A stretch of 64,000 nt of DNA, taken from Flaccisagitta enflata (Eukaryota > Chaetognatha > Sagittoidea > Aphragmophora). Position numbers and translations under genes: made by a program. Of the stretch, positions 49,205 through 62,479 are shown piece after piece (position 1 is the stretch's first letter; every line of letters starts with the position of its first letter). Under the pieces are notes generated by a model. That model worked only from the letters and a program-made list of their open reading frames with translations, was not told where the DNA came from and searched no databases. The stretch lies in contig OZ231126.1 of the NCBI GenBank assembly GCA_965153355.1, forward strand, positions 112,530,001 to 112,594,000. Direction: 5' to 3'.

Positions 49205-52075
49205 TCACGGGGTTAAATTTCTTTCTCTTTCCTCGCTCTCTCTTTGGAGGGCCGCCAAAAACATCAAAGTTTTGTTATCATGAGCAATCATGGCATTGAA
49301 GAAACGCTTCTTTGCTTTCATGTACAATAATTCGATAGAATCAAAGCCATAAACTTCCCGTATCTGACGGATACTTTGCCATTGACGAAAACCAAATATA
49401 CGGCGTATAGCAGTGTTCAATGCCACATTCATTTGATTCATTTCTGACGCGCTGGGCTCTTTTACAGGAGCACCAAAAGTAAGTTTAGGTACGCAATTCG
49501 AGTATAGTAGTTGCATGAGTACATTTTCCCTCGGTTTTTGAACGCTTGACAAAATAGAGTTTATGCTACCAAAGAAACCGCGTAAATCTTCATTAAATGA
49601 AAATTTTAGTTTATCGTGTGACAATAAATAAAATCCAAGGTACTTACAGGATTTAACATAATCAACACTTATTCCATTGACAGTTATCTTTGCCAATGTA
49701 TTAATAACACGACTAAGCTTACCAAAAACCATCACTTTTGTTTTGGCCACATTGAATTTCAGGCAAAAACGCGCACAATAGGATGCACAAATATCAATTA
49801 GTTGCTGCAATGCTTCTCGTGTTGGGGCGATGAGCGACATATCGTCTGCAAAGAGAAGACAAGCTATGAACAAATCTATCATATGACAGCCGACACCCAT
49901 ACTTTTCAAAAGAACAATGAGATCATTGATATAGACCGCAAAAAAGTCGGGTGACAATATGCCACCCTGCTTCGTGCCACACAGAACTCGGAATGAATTT
50001 GATCGTGCATTAGACCATTTAACATCGTATGACATGTGCAGATACCAAAACATGATTAGTAACAAAAAGCAAAGCGGAACCTTTCGATCCATTAACTTAA
50101 GAAACAGTCCGCTGTGAGATATAGTGTCAAATGCTTTCGAGTAATCCAAAAAAGCAACATATACATTGGAACCCCTCTCTGTGAAATAGTCAACACATGA
50201 CTTAAGGGTGAAAACTGCATGATTGACACTGTGCTTTGGCTTAAAGCCAAATTGCAAATTGTGACTGGACAAATAGCGTCCAAATTTCAACCGCAACGCA
50301 TTTTCGAATATATGTGCAAAGACGCTACTCAAAGTGACACCCCTGTAATTATCTGTGGCGTTTAGATCCCCAGAACTATCCTTTACTACGGGTGAAATTG
50401 TCCCCTTTAAAAAATCGACGGGTACAAAAGAATGTTGCAAGAAGGAGTTGAATAAAAGATGCAAGTGAATGGCTAATTTGGGACTACCGTGTAAAATATG
50501 CTCAGCAGTGAAATAAGAATTAGTACTTTTCCCTTCTTTCAACTTGCCTGAAATTGAGATCATGTCGTCCCATGAAATGAAGAAGGAAGAAATTGAGTCG
50601 TTCCACGCATTACTAAAATAGTCGGGAAACCTGTTGGCGAATTCGCGTTGGAGTTCTTTGTGCGCATCTGTGTCGTTTTTTAGATGCCCTGAAAATAGGA
50701 TTGAAACAAACTGGCAATATCGGGTTCTTCAACTGCATCACCAATACGACTAACTGGAGGACTCTTAGATTGGGACATTTTCTTCCAATCCCTCCAAAAG
50801 CGAATAAAATTCTTGTTCATCAAGTTATCCCCTAAGGCTTCACTCTTTTCAGCGGCCATCTGTCGACGACGCCTACGGAGCTCAGCCTTAAATATGTAAT
50901 GACAGGATTTTTTGTGCTCAAAGGAGGGACCAGAGGATGGGCGTCCGTCGTTTTTCCAAGCATCATATGCATTAACTGATTCCCGTTTAAGCTGAGACAA
51001 GTTTTCAGTCCAAAAATCTTTTCCCCTTTTACCATGGGGGGATTTTCTAGGCAGTAATGAATCTGCTACTTCTAACACTGATAATAATGAATGATAATAT
51101 GCATTAATTTGAAAAACATGCTGTTCACAAAAACACAACTTATCTCCGTGAACAATGTCAGTTGGTACAACCAGAGAATCTAACATTTCTCCCATTGTAT
51201 CACTGTACTTTACCAGATCCTCGCGCGGTATTGAAGACCAAGCAACTCTTTTGTTACCATTTTGAGGCTTGGCGTAACCACCATTACCAGTTACCATTGG
51301 TACTACATCTAATTTAAGTGTTACAGGAACGTGATCGGAGGGGTTCCGTCCATCGTATTGTATCTCGCATTGATCCACTCGATCCCGCAGTGCACTGCTG
51401 ATAAAAATATAGTCTAGGAGTGAGTAGGTTTCACTTTTAGTACAACAACGAGTGAATGAAGTATCATGATTAAAGGACGGGTCGAGTTTGTGGGTACAGA
51501 TTAGATCATAATTGTGCATGAATTCGAGAGTTGTGTTAGACATTTGCTGCCTACTATCGTAAATGTCATAATTCCAATCACCAGTGATAATAAACTTAAC
51601 CGTCGGATTATTGATTAAAATATTTTTAATCGTACCAAGCACTTCCAAATATTGAACTCTGTGCTCATCATTATTTTGTCTAAAAGGAAAATAGACATTA
51701 ATAATCATTATCGTATAATCAACATCCAAAAGCTTCATCACAGAAATTCTCATTTTCATATTCTAGAACCGGTTGTAAAAAAGATGTAAATTGTTTGTTA
51801 AAAATGAAGCCAGTACCTCCATAAGGTCTGCCCGAAAGAATTGCTTTATTATGTACATGTTTCATGGCTGAAACTCCATAACCATCAAAATGCTCATGTA
51901 CTGTACGTAATTGATTGACTGACTTCAGTCTTTTGTACGCTGGTCTCAGCCAATGCTCTTGAATGCATAAAATAGAATTAAAATCATCTTCACACATCAT
52001 TTTTATAAAACTCTCACTACTATTGAATCCATTTATATTGTGAGAGACTAGATTAATTCTAACCTTATCATCCAT
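49205..52075 (-). pseudogene. LINE ORF2: AP endonuclease and reverse transcriptase
   Basis: ATG 52075. The endonuclease part shows SHNINGF, CIQEHW, ITGDWNYD, LLDYIFI and SDHVPV, the catalytic set of APE-type LINEs. The frame shifts near 51730 and again near 50680, leading into RT with VAFLDYSKAFDTI (motif A), GTKQGGILSP (motif B) and LLFADDMSLI (motif C), then KCKYLGF. A basic C-terminus ends at 49205. It nicks target DNA and primes cDNA synthesis there. Shifts make it inactive. Confidence 0.9.
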
Positions 52076-53189
52076 TGCTGATGGGATCAGAAGCGGCGGA
52101 TCCACCAATGGCTTGAAGACGTTCGTCATTTTTTGGCCGGAAGAAAGAGCCACAGAGAACCCCTTGTGGCCAAAAATCGCGTTCTTCTATGATCTCGAGG
52201 TCGTCACGTTTGACGCGAACCCGAAACGACTTGAAACGATTGTGTTTGGTTTCCAGCTGCTCCAGCTCGATGACGGAGACTTTCTGGCCCTCGAGAAACG
52301 CACGGACATCATCCATTGAAACGTCGTTATGAACACGTCCTATATATTTGTTTATTGTTAAGTCAGCGCCTTTCATGGACATCAGGCCTTGATTGACTTT
52401 TTTACCGATTATAATTCGCGATTGGGAAGGGGGACGTTGGGAGGAAGCATCTCGACGAAAACTTCCACCTCCCCCTCTTCCACCTCCTCCTCTACCACCC
52501 CTCTGTCCTCTGCCGCCACCTCTTCCTCCACTCACAACACCTCCACTTCCACTGCCGTTCGCCGCGTGTCCTTCTGTCCTCGAATTTACCGAGTCATTCG
52601 AGGCAGTAACTACTGTATTGAAAGAAGGCGCTGACGGGGAAATGGGAGCCGAGGAGATCGACGGTAGATTCAGCACCGATGGTTCTATGGGGAGGGGTGC
52701 AGGAGGAGCAAATGGCGGGGGTGGAGGTCGACCTGAAGATGTTGTCGACGTAGAGACTATTTCCAATTTCAAAACATTTATAGACGATTCTAACATTTCC
52801 GTGGTAACCATAGATTTTTTGATATCCGTAATAGCCGCCATCAATTGCCCAATAGTTGGGTTGCCGGAAGCACAGGATGGGACGTTGCTAAGATTGAGAG
52901 ACGCAAATTTGGGAATAAAAAGACCCTGAGAGTCTCGACGTGTAAGAATTGAGCATATATCTTCAAGGTTATTTTGTCGTTTGTTTTCATTACGGCGACC
53001 TGGACATGGTTTGTTTGTCGCGTCGCATAGCTTTTTGCCAAAAACAAACTCGTTGTCGGTATGAAAATTGAGACATGTCGCTACAACGTCTTTAACTGGC
53101 GTGCTATGTATCTTGTTTGAAATGTAATACAGTAGATCCGACGCAATCACTTTGTCGGCAACGGCGATATATGATAGCGTGTTGTCCAT
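52068..53189 (-). CDS. LINE ORF1 RNA-binding protein
   Basis: ATG 53189, ~373 residues, intact. N-terminal helical domain (DLLYYISNKIHSTPVKDVV) typical of CR1-like ORF1 proteins, a Pro-rich linker, an RGG-like Gly/Arg region and a C-terminal domain with KGADLTINKYIGRV. The stop overlaps the ORF2 ATG (ATGGATGA). Confidence 0.8.
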   Translation of the reverse strand: MDNTLSYIAVADKVIASDLLYYISNKIHSTPVKDVVATCLNFHTDNEFVFGKKLCDATNKPCPGRRNENKRQNNLEDICSILTRRDSQGLFIPKFASLNLSNVPSCASGNPTIGQLMAAITDIKKSMVTTEMLESSINVLKLEIVSTSTTSSGRPPPPPFAPPAPLPIEPSVLNLPSISSAPISPSAPSFNTVVTASNDSVNSRTEGHAANGSGSGGVVSGGRGGGRGQRGGRGGGGRGGGGSFRRDASSQRPPSQSRIIIGKKVNQGLMSMKGADLTINKYIGRVHNDVSMDDVRAFLEGQKVSVIELEQLETKHNRFKSFRVRVKRDDLEIIEERDFWPQGVLCGSFFRPKNDERLQAIGGSAASDPISNG

Positions 53190-53210
53190 TTTGACGTACA
53201 ATTTTTTAAC

Positions 53211-54290
53211 AATGTTATTTTACTTTCATATTTACGGTCGGTCGTTTTCTTTCATATTGTAAGTTTGAGTTTGATGTTCACCAGTAAGTTCATCAAAATT
53301 CACTTTCGACGAAGGTCCGTGTCCAGCCGGATCGTGGGTAGACTTGATTTCTTCGGTTCGTCGTCGAGACCGAATCCAGTGAACCTTAATTAAGCAAATA
53401 AAAGAATTTTAGCTTCCAATTTTAGCTTATGCCCACCCGTACTCACATACTGCTAGCCCGCGTGACTTTGTTTTTAAGATTCAATTTTATGTGTGAGACA
53501 AAAGCATCTGTTTTTGCGTAGAATATTATCCGTACTCATTCCTTTTCAATTCTTTTTCTCTTTCCGTTCATTCCATGAAAAACTTTAATCATGGATTCCC
53601 ACTCATTATCATTCCTCATCCTTATTATCATCATTGACATGACATCATGTCAATACATAGGTAAAAACATGTGAAAAACCAATTATACATCAGCAAGCCT
53701 GTTGGTGTAATAGTCGCATACTACCCGACTGTACAACCCATTTTGTCAGTCCATAAATGCGAGGCTACGTCTGTCCGTCAGTCTACTAATCATTCATTCA
53801 TTCCGTAGGTCCATATATATGTGCGAATGTCTGTATGTCTATCTGTATGTCCATTTGTATATCCATCTCGAATCTTTTTTTCAAGACCGGATTATTGCTG
53901 GCGACGCAAAGTGTATTTTTTCGTAATAAAAAAATAATAGCAGATTCAGCGTTTTCCTTCTACCGCCCAAATTTCCTTATGCACCGTAACGTAATTTCCT
54001 TGTTAAAGTCGTTACAAGATTAGGACGTCCATTCACAAACCGGATTGAAAGAGCCTTTCCTTAACATGTTTTGTCCAATCATTAAAAAGAAGTTTTTCAC
54101 ATGATTTTTACACCCTAAACATCATAAACACCATATGAAGATTGCTCGGCCACGCCATAGCTTTGTGATTACGACCTACCGACCGACCCACCAACCAACC
54201 CACCAATCAACCCACCAACCAACCGACCAACCAACCGACCGACCGAAAAAAAGTTGACTGAAATAAAAACAACGGCCACAGCAACAACAA
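53211..54290. other. Non-coding stretch
   Basis: Short microsatellite pieces, including an ACCAACCGACCGACC tract at 54175-54245. No supported gene. Confidence 0.5.
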
Positions 54291-55017
54291 AGATGGCGAA
54301 TCCAGGCGAACTCTTTTCAACGACCACTTCTACGGTAAAATCAACAGAGAAACAACAACAACCTGATGAAACAAAAACAACTGACAAAACAAAAACAACA
54401 GAAACAACAGGAACAACCGAAACTAAGAAAAAACAACCACACAAGAATACGACAAGAAATCAACAAAACAACCAGAAAAAACAACAGAGAAACAAAAACT
54501 GAATGAAACTGTTTCGACAACAAAAACAACAGCAAAACAAACTGATAGTACTACCAACGCGCCAACAGAAATAGTCAACATTAAAGATGCAATCGACCAC
54601 ACAAACAATTACATGGACACGTTCTTAAAACAAATTTTTAAAACAAATCATTTTGAGGCCGTCCCATCATTGCTCATATGTGTCCTCTTTTTCACTACGA
54701 CTTCCACATTGGCTTTGATTTTCCTCATCTACAAGAAATTTGTGAAAAAACATCCGTCAACATCAAATCAGCCTTCTTTAAGAGGTATATTTCTTTTTCA
54801 CTGCAAAACGCTGCTCTTTCTTTTTTTTTGCCCACTCACATCCGCCCTCTACCGAAGCTATTTATAAACTAACACTGAAATATATTCAAACAATAAACCA
54901 GGATAAGCCTTCCTTTACTTGTTTTCATGTGCGTCTTTCTACTGTCTTCTTGTCTGTCTGTCTTTCTGTCTCTCTTTCTGTCTGTCTTTCTGTCTATCTT
55001 TCTGTCTGTCTTTCTCC

Positions 55018-55083
<66 letters not shown>

Positions 55084-56228
55084 CACTCTCTCTCGCTCGC
55101 TCGCTCACTCTCTCTCACTCGCTCACTCGCTCGCTCCCTCTCTCTCACTCGCTCACTCGCTCGCTCACTCTCTCTCTTTCTCTTACTCTCTCTCTCACTC
55201 TTTTTTTATGTCTTTAAATCCGTATCTCTTTCCCCCCACCCTTTATTCTATCCATATTTCCACATGCCTCAATGTCTTCTCCTCAAATCCACTTTTTTTT
55301 TGGGTGGCTTGCATTGAACCACCGGTCAAAAATTGGTGAACTCCCAAACATGGAATCGCAGATGGCTTGACATTTGCTTTCTAATGAATGCCAGCGTTAG
55401 CCGACACACACAGCAAAGTTAATGCCCAACAATCCTTGGTTCCAAGGGGTTCTTAGATACAAAATTTTAGTGATCATTTTTGGTTCTCGAAACTTTTATG
55501 TACTTTAAATTGCCTTCTACAGCTGTCAATATCTATACTATAAAGTGTTACTTTCCATGTGATATAAGATAAAATATTCTCTAAACATGAAAAAAAATGA
55601 ATATTAAAACATAATAAAACAGGGTTATAATGACACGTATCCTAATTATCAAACATATGTCTCCTGTATTTAACTATAAAACTAAAAACAACCATTTCAT
55701 GAGAACTTTACTATCATTATGCAAATGGACCCAACAGCCTCAATCTGGCGATGAACAAAAGGGAAGAAAAAAAGATAGAAAAATGTAAAAAAATAGAAAA
55801 GGAAAAAATTTTTCGCAACCTTCCAAATGCTTATCACTGATTCTACCACTTGAGATGTTGTTAAGGCTAATCTCACTCAAACAAGAGAGAAAGACAGAGA
55901 GCGAGTGAGAGATACATACATACAAATAAAGGGATAAAATGGAGAGACAAGGAGAACTACATATATATAAATATCCATTCTGACAGGTGACGCGGAGACC
56001 GGCGGTGGTTCTGCTTTGGAGATGTCAAATCTTAACCGGGGTCACCTACAATGCAGCAAGAAGTACCCCTACGGACGCAGTGCCACGCCATCACCCATCA
56101 CCAGAATATCTCCCATGTCCACGTTTGCCCCCCAGGAGCAAAAAGATATTGAAACGGGATCCAACAAGTCATCCAAGGATTGCACATGGTCAGCGGTACC
56201 CGATGCCCTGCTTGAAGTGATTAACTGA
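54291..56228 (+). CDS. Thr-rich membrane protein, two exons, one frameshift
   Basis: ATG 54291 (aagATGGC). A Thr/Lys/Gln-rich extracellular region shifts frame near 54430 and continues to a membrane segment (LLICVLFFTTTSTLALIFLIY, 54680-54750) followed by KKFVKKHP. A donor at 54785 (AGAG|GTATAT) and an acceptor at 55986 (TGACAG) keep the frame into 55987-56228, a Ser/Pro-rich cytoplasmic tail ending LLEVIN-stop. The last codons lie in a repeated sequence (see 56187-58365). No homologue known; either exon could stand alone. Confidence 0.4.
55020..55200. repeat. (CT)n and CTCGCTCA microsatellite
   Basis: CT run to 55080, then interspersed CTCACTCG units. Confidence 0.95.
55210..55980. other. 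AT-rich intronic or intergenic sequence
   Basis: No supported gene. It would be the intron of the 54291-56228 gene if that model holds. Confidence 0.4.
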
Positions 56229-56246
56229 AGAAGTGGAGTGAGAGCA

Positions 56247-56996
56247 GGGCAGCGGCCCCAAAGGGCCGATGTCCTGTAGGACACAGGGGTGAATTTCCAT
56301 ACGTCCTGAGAGGGCATGTTTGGGGTAATTTTCCGTGATATTCATTGGGAATTTTGCATTTTTTTTTATTTCTTTTCAATTTGCCATGTTATTCAATGGG
56401 AATTTGAGGCCTAAGAGGCTGGATTTGAGGCCCAAGAGGCTGGATTTGAGGCCCAAGAGGCTGGATTTGAGGCTTGAGAGGTGGGATTTGAGGCCTGTGA
56501 GGCTGGATTTGAGGCCTGAAAGGCTGGATTTGAGGCTTGAGAGGCCAGATTTGAGGCCTGAGAGGTCAGATTTGAGGCCTGTGAGGCTGGATTTGAGGCC
56601 TGAGAGGCTGGATTTGAGGCCTGAGAGGCTAGATTTGAGGCCTGGGAGGCCAGATTTGAGGCCTGAGAGGCCAGATTTGAGGCCTGAGAGGCTGGGTTTG
56701 AGGCCTGAAAGGCTAGATTTGAGGCCTGAGAGGCCAGATTTGAGGCCTGAGAGGCCTGATTTGAGGCCTGAGAGGCTGGATTTGAGGCCTGAAAGGCTAG
56801 ATTTGAGGCCTGAGAGGCCAGATTTGAGGCTTGAGAGGCCGGATTTGAGGCCTGAGAGGCTGGATTTGAGGCCTGAGAGGCTTGAGAAGCTTCGGAGGGG
56901 GGACGTACGGACGTACGGACGGACGGACGTACGGACGGACGTAAGGAAATTCACCCCTGTGTCCTACAGGACATCGGCCCTTTGGGGCCGCTGCCC
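56247..56996. repeat. Palindrome-bounded minisatellite structure S1
   Basis: Inverted arms of ~58 bp: 56247-56306 starts GGGCAGCGGCCCCAAAGGGC, and 56938-56996 is its reverse complement with few differences. Between them is a ~21-bp minisatellite (56406-56890, over 20 copies of GGATTTGAGGCCTGAGAGGCT) and a GGAC tract. Each arm itself contains a GGCCCCAAAGGGGCC hairpin. Confidence 0.9.
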
Positions 56997-57467
56997 AAAA
57001 AGGAGGATAGATCTACGCGTCATGATGAGAGGAAAAAAGAAATTTCTTCTCCCATCAATCAGCTGACCATTCGAGATAAAATTTCTGGGTTGGAAGGGGC
57101 CCTGTCCTTACCTACTCCTAACCTTGACCTCTCATCTCGCCTACTCCCCGATGTACCGGGTTAAAAGGCTACCATGTTCCGGAAACGAAGGGCTCCACGC
57201 CCACCGCCATCGAAGGCTAGTCTCCAGCCAATTTCTGAGATAGCGCCTCCATACGGATTCCGAAACAAATCTCGCCCCTCATCTGTTCTCAATGAAGGAT
57301 TTTACATAGAGCCCTCCAAAATCAATCCCTCTAAACGGTCTAATTTAGAGTTGACCCATGACCTTCCGGCTAGCAAAGTGTATGGTTTCGAAGATATGAC
57401 TGAACAGACAGGAGACGGTGACCAGCCCAAGGCTCATTATCCAACTACGGTTACCACTCATATGTAA
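56982..57467 (+). CDS. Uncharacterised basic/Pro-rich ORFs in one frame
   Basis: 56982-57164 and 57174-57467 share a frame with one TAA between. The second has its own ATG in good context (accATGT) and encodes 97 residues (KRRAPRPPPSKASLQP at the start). Composition looks coding. Family unknown. Confidence 0.4.
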
Positions 57468-57710
57468 TCTATGATTCAGAGCGACTTTAAACCTGCTTTC
57501 TTTGTCTGTCTATCACTTTTTTTAAGTCGCGTGCTACAAAACTCTACACATCTCTTTGTCGGTCCGTCCGTCGGTCCGTCGCTTGTTCTATCCGTCTGTG
57601 ACCCCTGCCCACCTGCACGCCAATATATTAGCCTTTAATCCGACCTTGGTAGCATTATGTCATTAGCTATCTCTCTGTCCAAATGTCTGTCTCTTTTCAT
57701 CTGTCCTTTT

Positions 57711-58310
57711 GGGCAGCGGCCCCAAAGGGGCCGATGACCTATGCTTTCACACATAGGGGAAATTTCTCCTCCTCCTCCTTCTTCTCCTCCTCCTTCTCCG
57801 GCCCCCCCCCCCCCGCTCAAGACCCAAATCCTAGTCTCGAGACCCAAATCCTAGCTTCGAGGCTCAAATCCCCGCTTCAAAGCTCAAATCCCAGCCTTGA
57901 GGCTCAAATCCCAGCCTCGAGGCTCAAATCCCAGCCTTGAGGCTCAAATCCCAGCCTTGAGGCTCAACTCCCAGCCCTTAGGTTCAAATCCCAGTCTCAG
58001 GGCACAAATCCCAGCTTTGAAGCTCAAATCCTAGCCTCAAAGCTCAAATACCAGCTTCCAAGCTCAAATCCCAGCTTCCAAGCTCAAATCCCTGCCCCGA
58101 AGCTCAAATCCCAACCTCAAAGCTCAAATCCCAGCCTTGAAGCTCAAATATCTGCCTTGAAGCTGAAATCCCAGCCTCGGAGCTCAAATCCCAGCCTCAA
58201 GGCCCTAATCCAAGCCTCAAGGCCCCAATTCCAGCCTCCACGCCCTAATTTCATCCTTGAGGCCCAAATAAAAACTGCATAGGTCATCGGCCCCTTCGGG
58301 GCCGCTGCCC
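57711..58310. repeat. Palindrome-bounded minisatellite structure S2
   Basis: Same layout as S1 but with the core inverted: left arm GGGCAGCGGCCCCAAAGGGG at 57711, right arm its inverse ending 58310, and between them ~20-bp units GCCTTGAGGCTCAAATCCCA (57830-58262). The S1 and S2 cores are reverse complements by consensus. Confidence 0.9.
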
Positions 58311-58379
58311 CTCTAACCACCTCACACCCACATACACTCACATAGGGGCAACGGGTACCGCTGACCATCTAACGCTTTT

Positions 58380-60170
<1,791 letters not shown>

Positions 60171-60289
60171 GTAGAGAACGCTTTACCGGCAAAGTGCCTG
60201 CCAACAGACTGACCAGTGAGAAAAGATCCACTAAAAAGAGAAACCTACCATCAGAATCGACCATTCACAACATTGAAAACAAAGAAAAT

Positions 60290-61110
60290 TGACCACCAAA
60301 TGGACCAGAGACCCAAAAATGTTTCTGATGTTCCAAAATCGGCCACATTGCCAAATTCTGCCCACAGAAGGGAGAAAAGACCATGACCAACAAGTTTAAC
60401 CGTAATTTAAGCTTGCATACGGGGTCTCACTCGCAGAAGTAAGACCCCGGCGAGAAGAACAAGTATTCACCCTGGCCGTCAACGGACCAAGGGGTGTATG
60501 GATTACCTTGGATGCCACCTTGCAATCATTAGGGGCCAGAACCTCGTACCTTGTAGATTCAGGCAGCATGTATAACATCGGACCTTTTAAATTGGCCAAA
60601 TATGGCCATTACCGACGACCAGTGCCTGAATCGACCATATCAGTAGGGGCCAGTGGGGGCCCCCTGATTGGAGCCTGTATCGTTGACCTGGACCTCACGT
60701 AAAAAAACATGAAAGTTGGACTTCATTAATTTTCATCCTTGACCAATCATGCTATTTAAGATACGCAATTCTTGGAATCAACTTTTTAACCAAAAACAAG
60801 GCAATGATTGACTTTAACGAGAAAACAATTGAGATCAGCCATGACAACAAACTTAAAACAATCAACTATGACTCCTTAAAACCAAAACAGGCGAATGAGG
60901 TGCGAGCCGAACCAACAACCGTCAACGTCATCCTGGATGATGAGTTACATGTTGATGATGTTGTGTCATTCGCTGGAATGTTGGAAAGGGGTAAAGGTTG
61001 TGACGGGGATGAAAATATCATGAATGGAGAGGTCAAAAGGGATGAAGACCTAGTACACATATTGCATGTGGGTAAAAAGAAATTAGAAATTGTCATGTTG
61101 ATAGGCTAAA
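60290..61110 (+). pseudogene. LTR-retrotransposon gag-protease relic
   Basis: A CCHC zinc knuckle (C-F-stop-C-SKIGHIAKFC, near 60320) is followed after a frame change by YLVDSGSMYNIGP, an aspartic protease motif (60550), and then by AILGINFLTKNKAMIDF, the usual protease C-terminus (60770). Frameshifts and a stop within the knuckle show decay. It is plus-strand and not related in detail to E1 or E2. It ends against the left arm of the Penelope-like element. Confidence 0.7.
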
Positions 61111-61122
61111 CTTGTCGTACAA

Positions 61123-61352
61123 CGTGGTGAAAAAGAAACAGAAAAATGAAAGCAAATTTTTGTCTGTATTTCAACAAGACTTCTTCAGGCTATGGCAAAG
61201 AAATGGATACATGGGTAAAGGAAGAGAAAATGACAACAAAATGGAGGATGAGGAAGGGGAAATGGTGAAATGGAGAGATACAATGGATACAATGGACAAA
61301 AGGAAGATAGAGAGAGAGACTGATTGGGAATTGACCCAATCAGGTGAGACCC
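61123..61352. repeat. Penelope-like element: left inverted arm
   Basis: About 230 bp, the reverse complement of 63772-64000 at roughly 95% identity by eye. Starts CGTGGTGAAAAAGAAAC and ends AGGTGAGACC. Confidence 0.9.
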
Positions 61353-61493
61353 CGGCCCTCATTAGAGTGGGCAGTCCGGCTGCATGTTGTCATTGTGTGG
61401 GTGGAAGGAGGAACAATGGGCGATGACAATTCCTTGACCGCAGTTTGTCGTTGGTAACCGATGGTCGAGGGCGACCGGGAGCACTTTTTTTGG

Positions 61494-62018
61494 TCACAAG
61501 ACGAGGTTCGTCGGGATTATGGGTAGGAGGAGGCTTGGGCTTTTTGATGGCTTTGCGGATAAGGGTGTCGTAGCAGTGAGGGAGGTCGTGTTGGCCCTCA
61601 TTGCGATTGAGAGAAGGCGAGATGGCGAGATGGCGCGGATATATACAGCTTCTTTTGTACCTCGGTCGTGCCAGTTATCGTCTCTGGCTAGTATCTTTAT
61701 ATCGTTTGACCAAAAATGGTGGTCGGCATCCGCTGCATGTTGCATTATCGCCAATTTGTAGACCCCCGGCGCTGTCTGGGCAGTGGAAAAATGTTCCTTA
61801 TTTCTGGCCGTGGCAGCGCGGCCCGATTCCCCGACATAATCCTGATAACAGGCACAGTTGTCATGGCCTGCGCATGCGTGGTAATAGACTACACCATTGA
61901 TGTCTAATTTGTCCAATTTGTCTTTTGGGTGGACCAGGTGCTCTCTCAATGTGCCTCTAGAGCGTACGGAGGTGGTAATGCCGATTTTGTTGTGAGAGCG
62001 GGTGAGAGGTTCTGTCAC
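61494..62018 (-). CDS. Penelope GIY-YIG endonuclease domain
   Basis: Contains NGVVYYHACAG and DYVGESGRAATAR followed by KEHF, the Penelope version of GIY-YIG with its Arg and a downstream Glu-containing segment (GTKEAVYIRA). In PLEs it is the C-terminal domain of the RT polyprotein and nicks the target. Here the preceding linker is an Asn/Thr-coding repeat. The C-terminus ends at 61494. Confidence 0.85.
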   Translation of the reverse strand: MTEPLTRSHNKIGITTSVRSRGTLREHLVHPKDKLDKLDINGVVYYHACAGHDNCACYQDYVGESGRAATARNKEHFSTAQTAPGVYKLAIMQHAADADHHFWSNDIKILARDDNWHDRGTKEAVYIRAISPSRLLSIAMRANTTSLTATTPLSAKPSKSPSLLLPIIPTNLVL

Positions 62019-62069
62019 TCCATTGAGTAGGGGAGAATGACATGGCCTCTGCGTTGGGGGCGACTATTC

Positions 62070-62072
62070 TGG

Positions 62073-62147
<75 letters not shown>

Positions 62148-62210
62148 TTGTTGTTGTTGTTGTTTTTGTTGTTGTTGTTGTTGCCTTGGCCACATAATGG
62201 CATCAAGGGG

Positions 62211-62249
<39 letters not shown>

Positions 62250-62276
62250 TTGTTGTTGTTGCTGTTGTTGTTGTGG

Positions 62277-62315
<39 letters not shown>

Positions 62316-62384
62316 TTGCCGTTGTTGTTGTTGTTGTTGCTGTTTTCGCCATGATTGTTGATGTAATTGTTGTTGTTGTTGTTA

Positions 62385-62415
<31 letters not shown>

Positions 62416-62470
62416 ATTGTTGTTGTTATTGTTGTTGTTGTTTTTGTTGTTGTTGTTTTCGCCGTTGTTG
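62070..62470. repeat. (GTT)n tract between Penelope RT and endonuclease
   Basis: About 400 bp of GTT units with TTT, GCT and GTG variants, in several blocks around short unique pieces (62184-62210, 62340-62360). On the coding strand it reads AAC or ACA, so poly-Asn or poly-Thr in either open frame. Confidence 0.95.
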
Positions 62471-62479
62471 TCGCTGTTG

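Larger units (their letters stand above)
49065..53210 (-). mobile_element. CR1/jockey-group LINE (non-LTR retrotransposon)
   Basis: Minus-strand ORF1, then ORF2 with apurinic endonuclease and RT, then a short 3' UTR ending in an (ATAATA)-like tail near 49070-49090. ORF2 is broken by two frameshifts. ORF1 and ORF2 overlap by eight bases. Confidence 0.9.
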
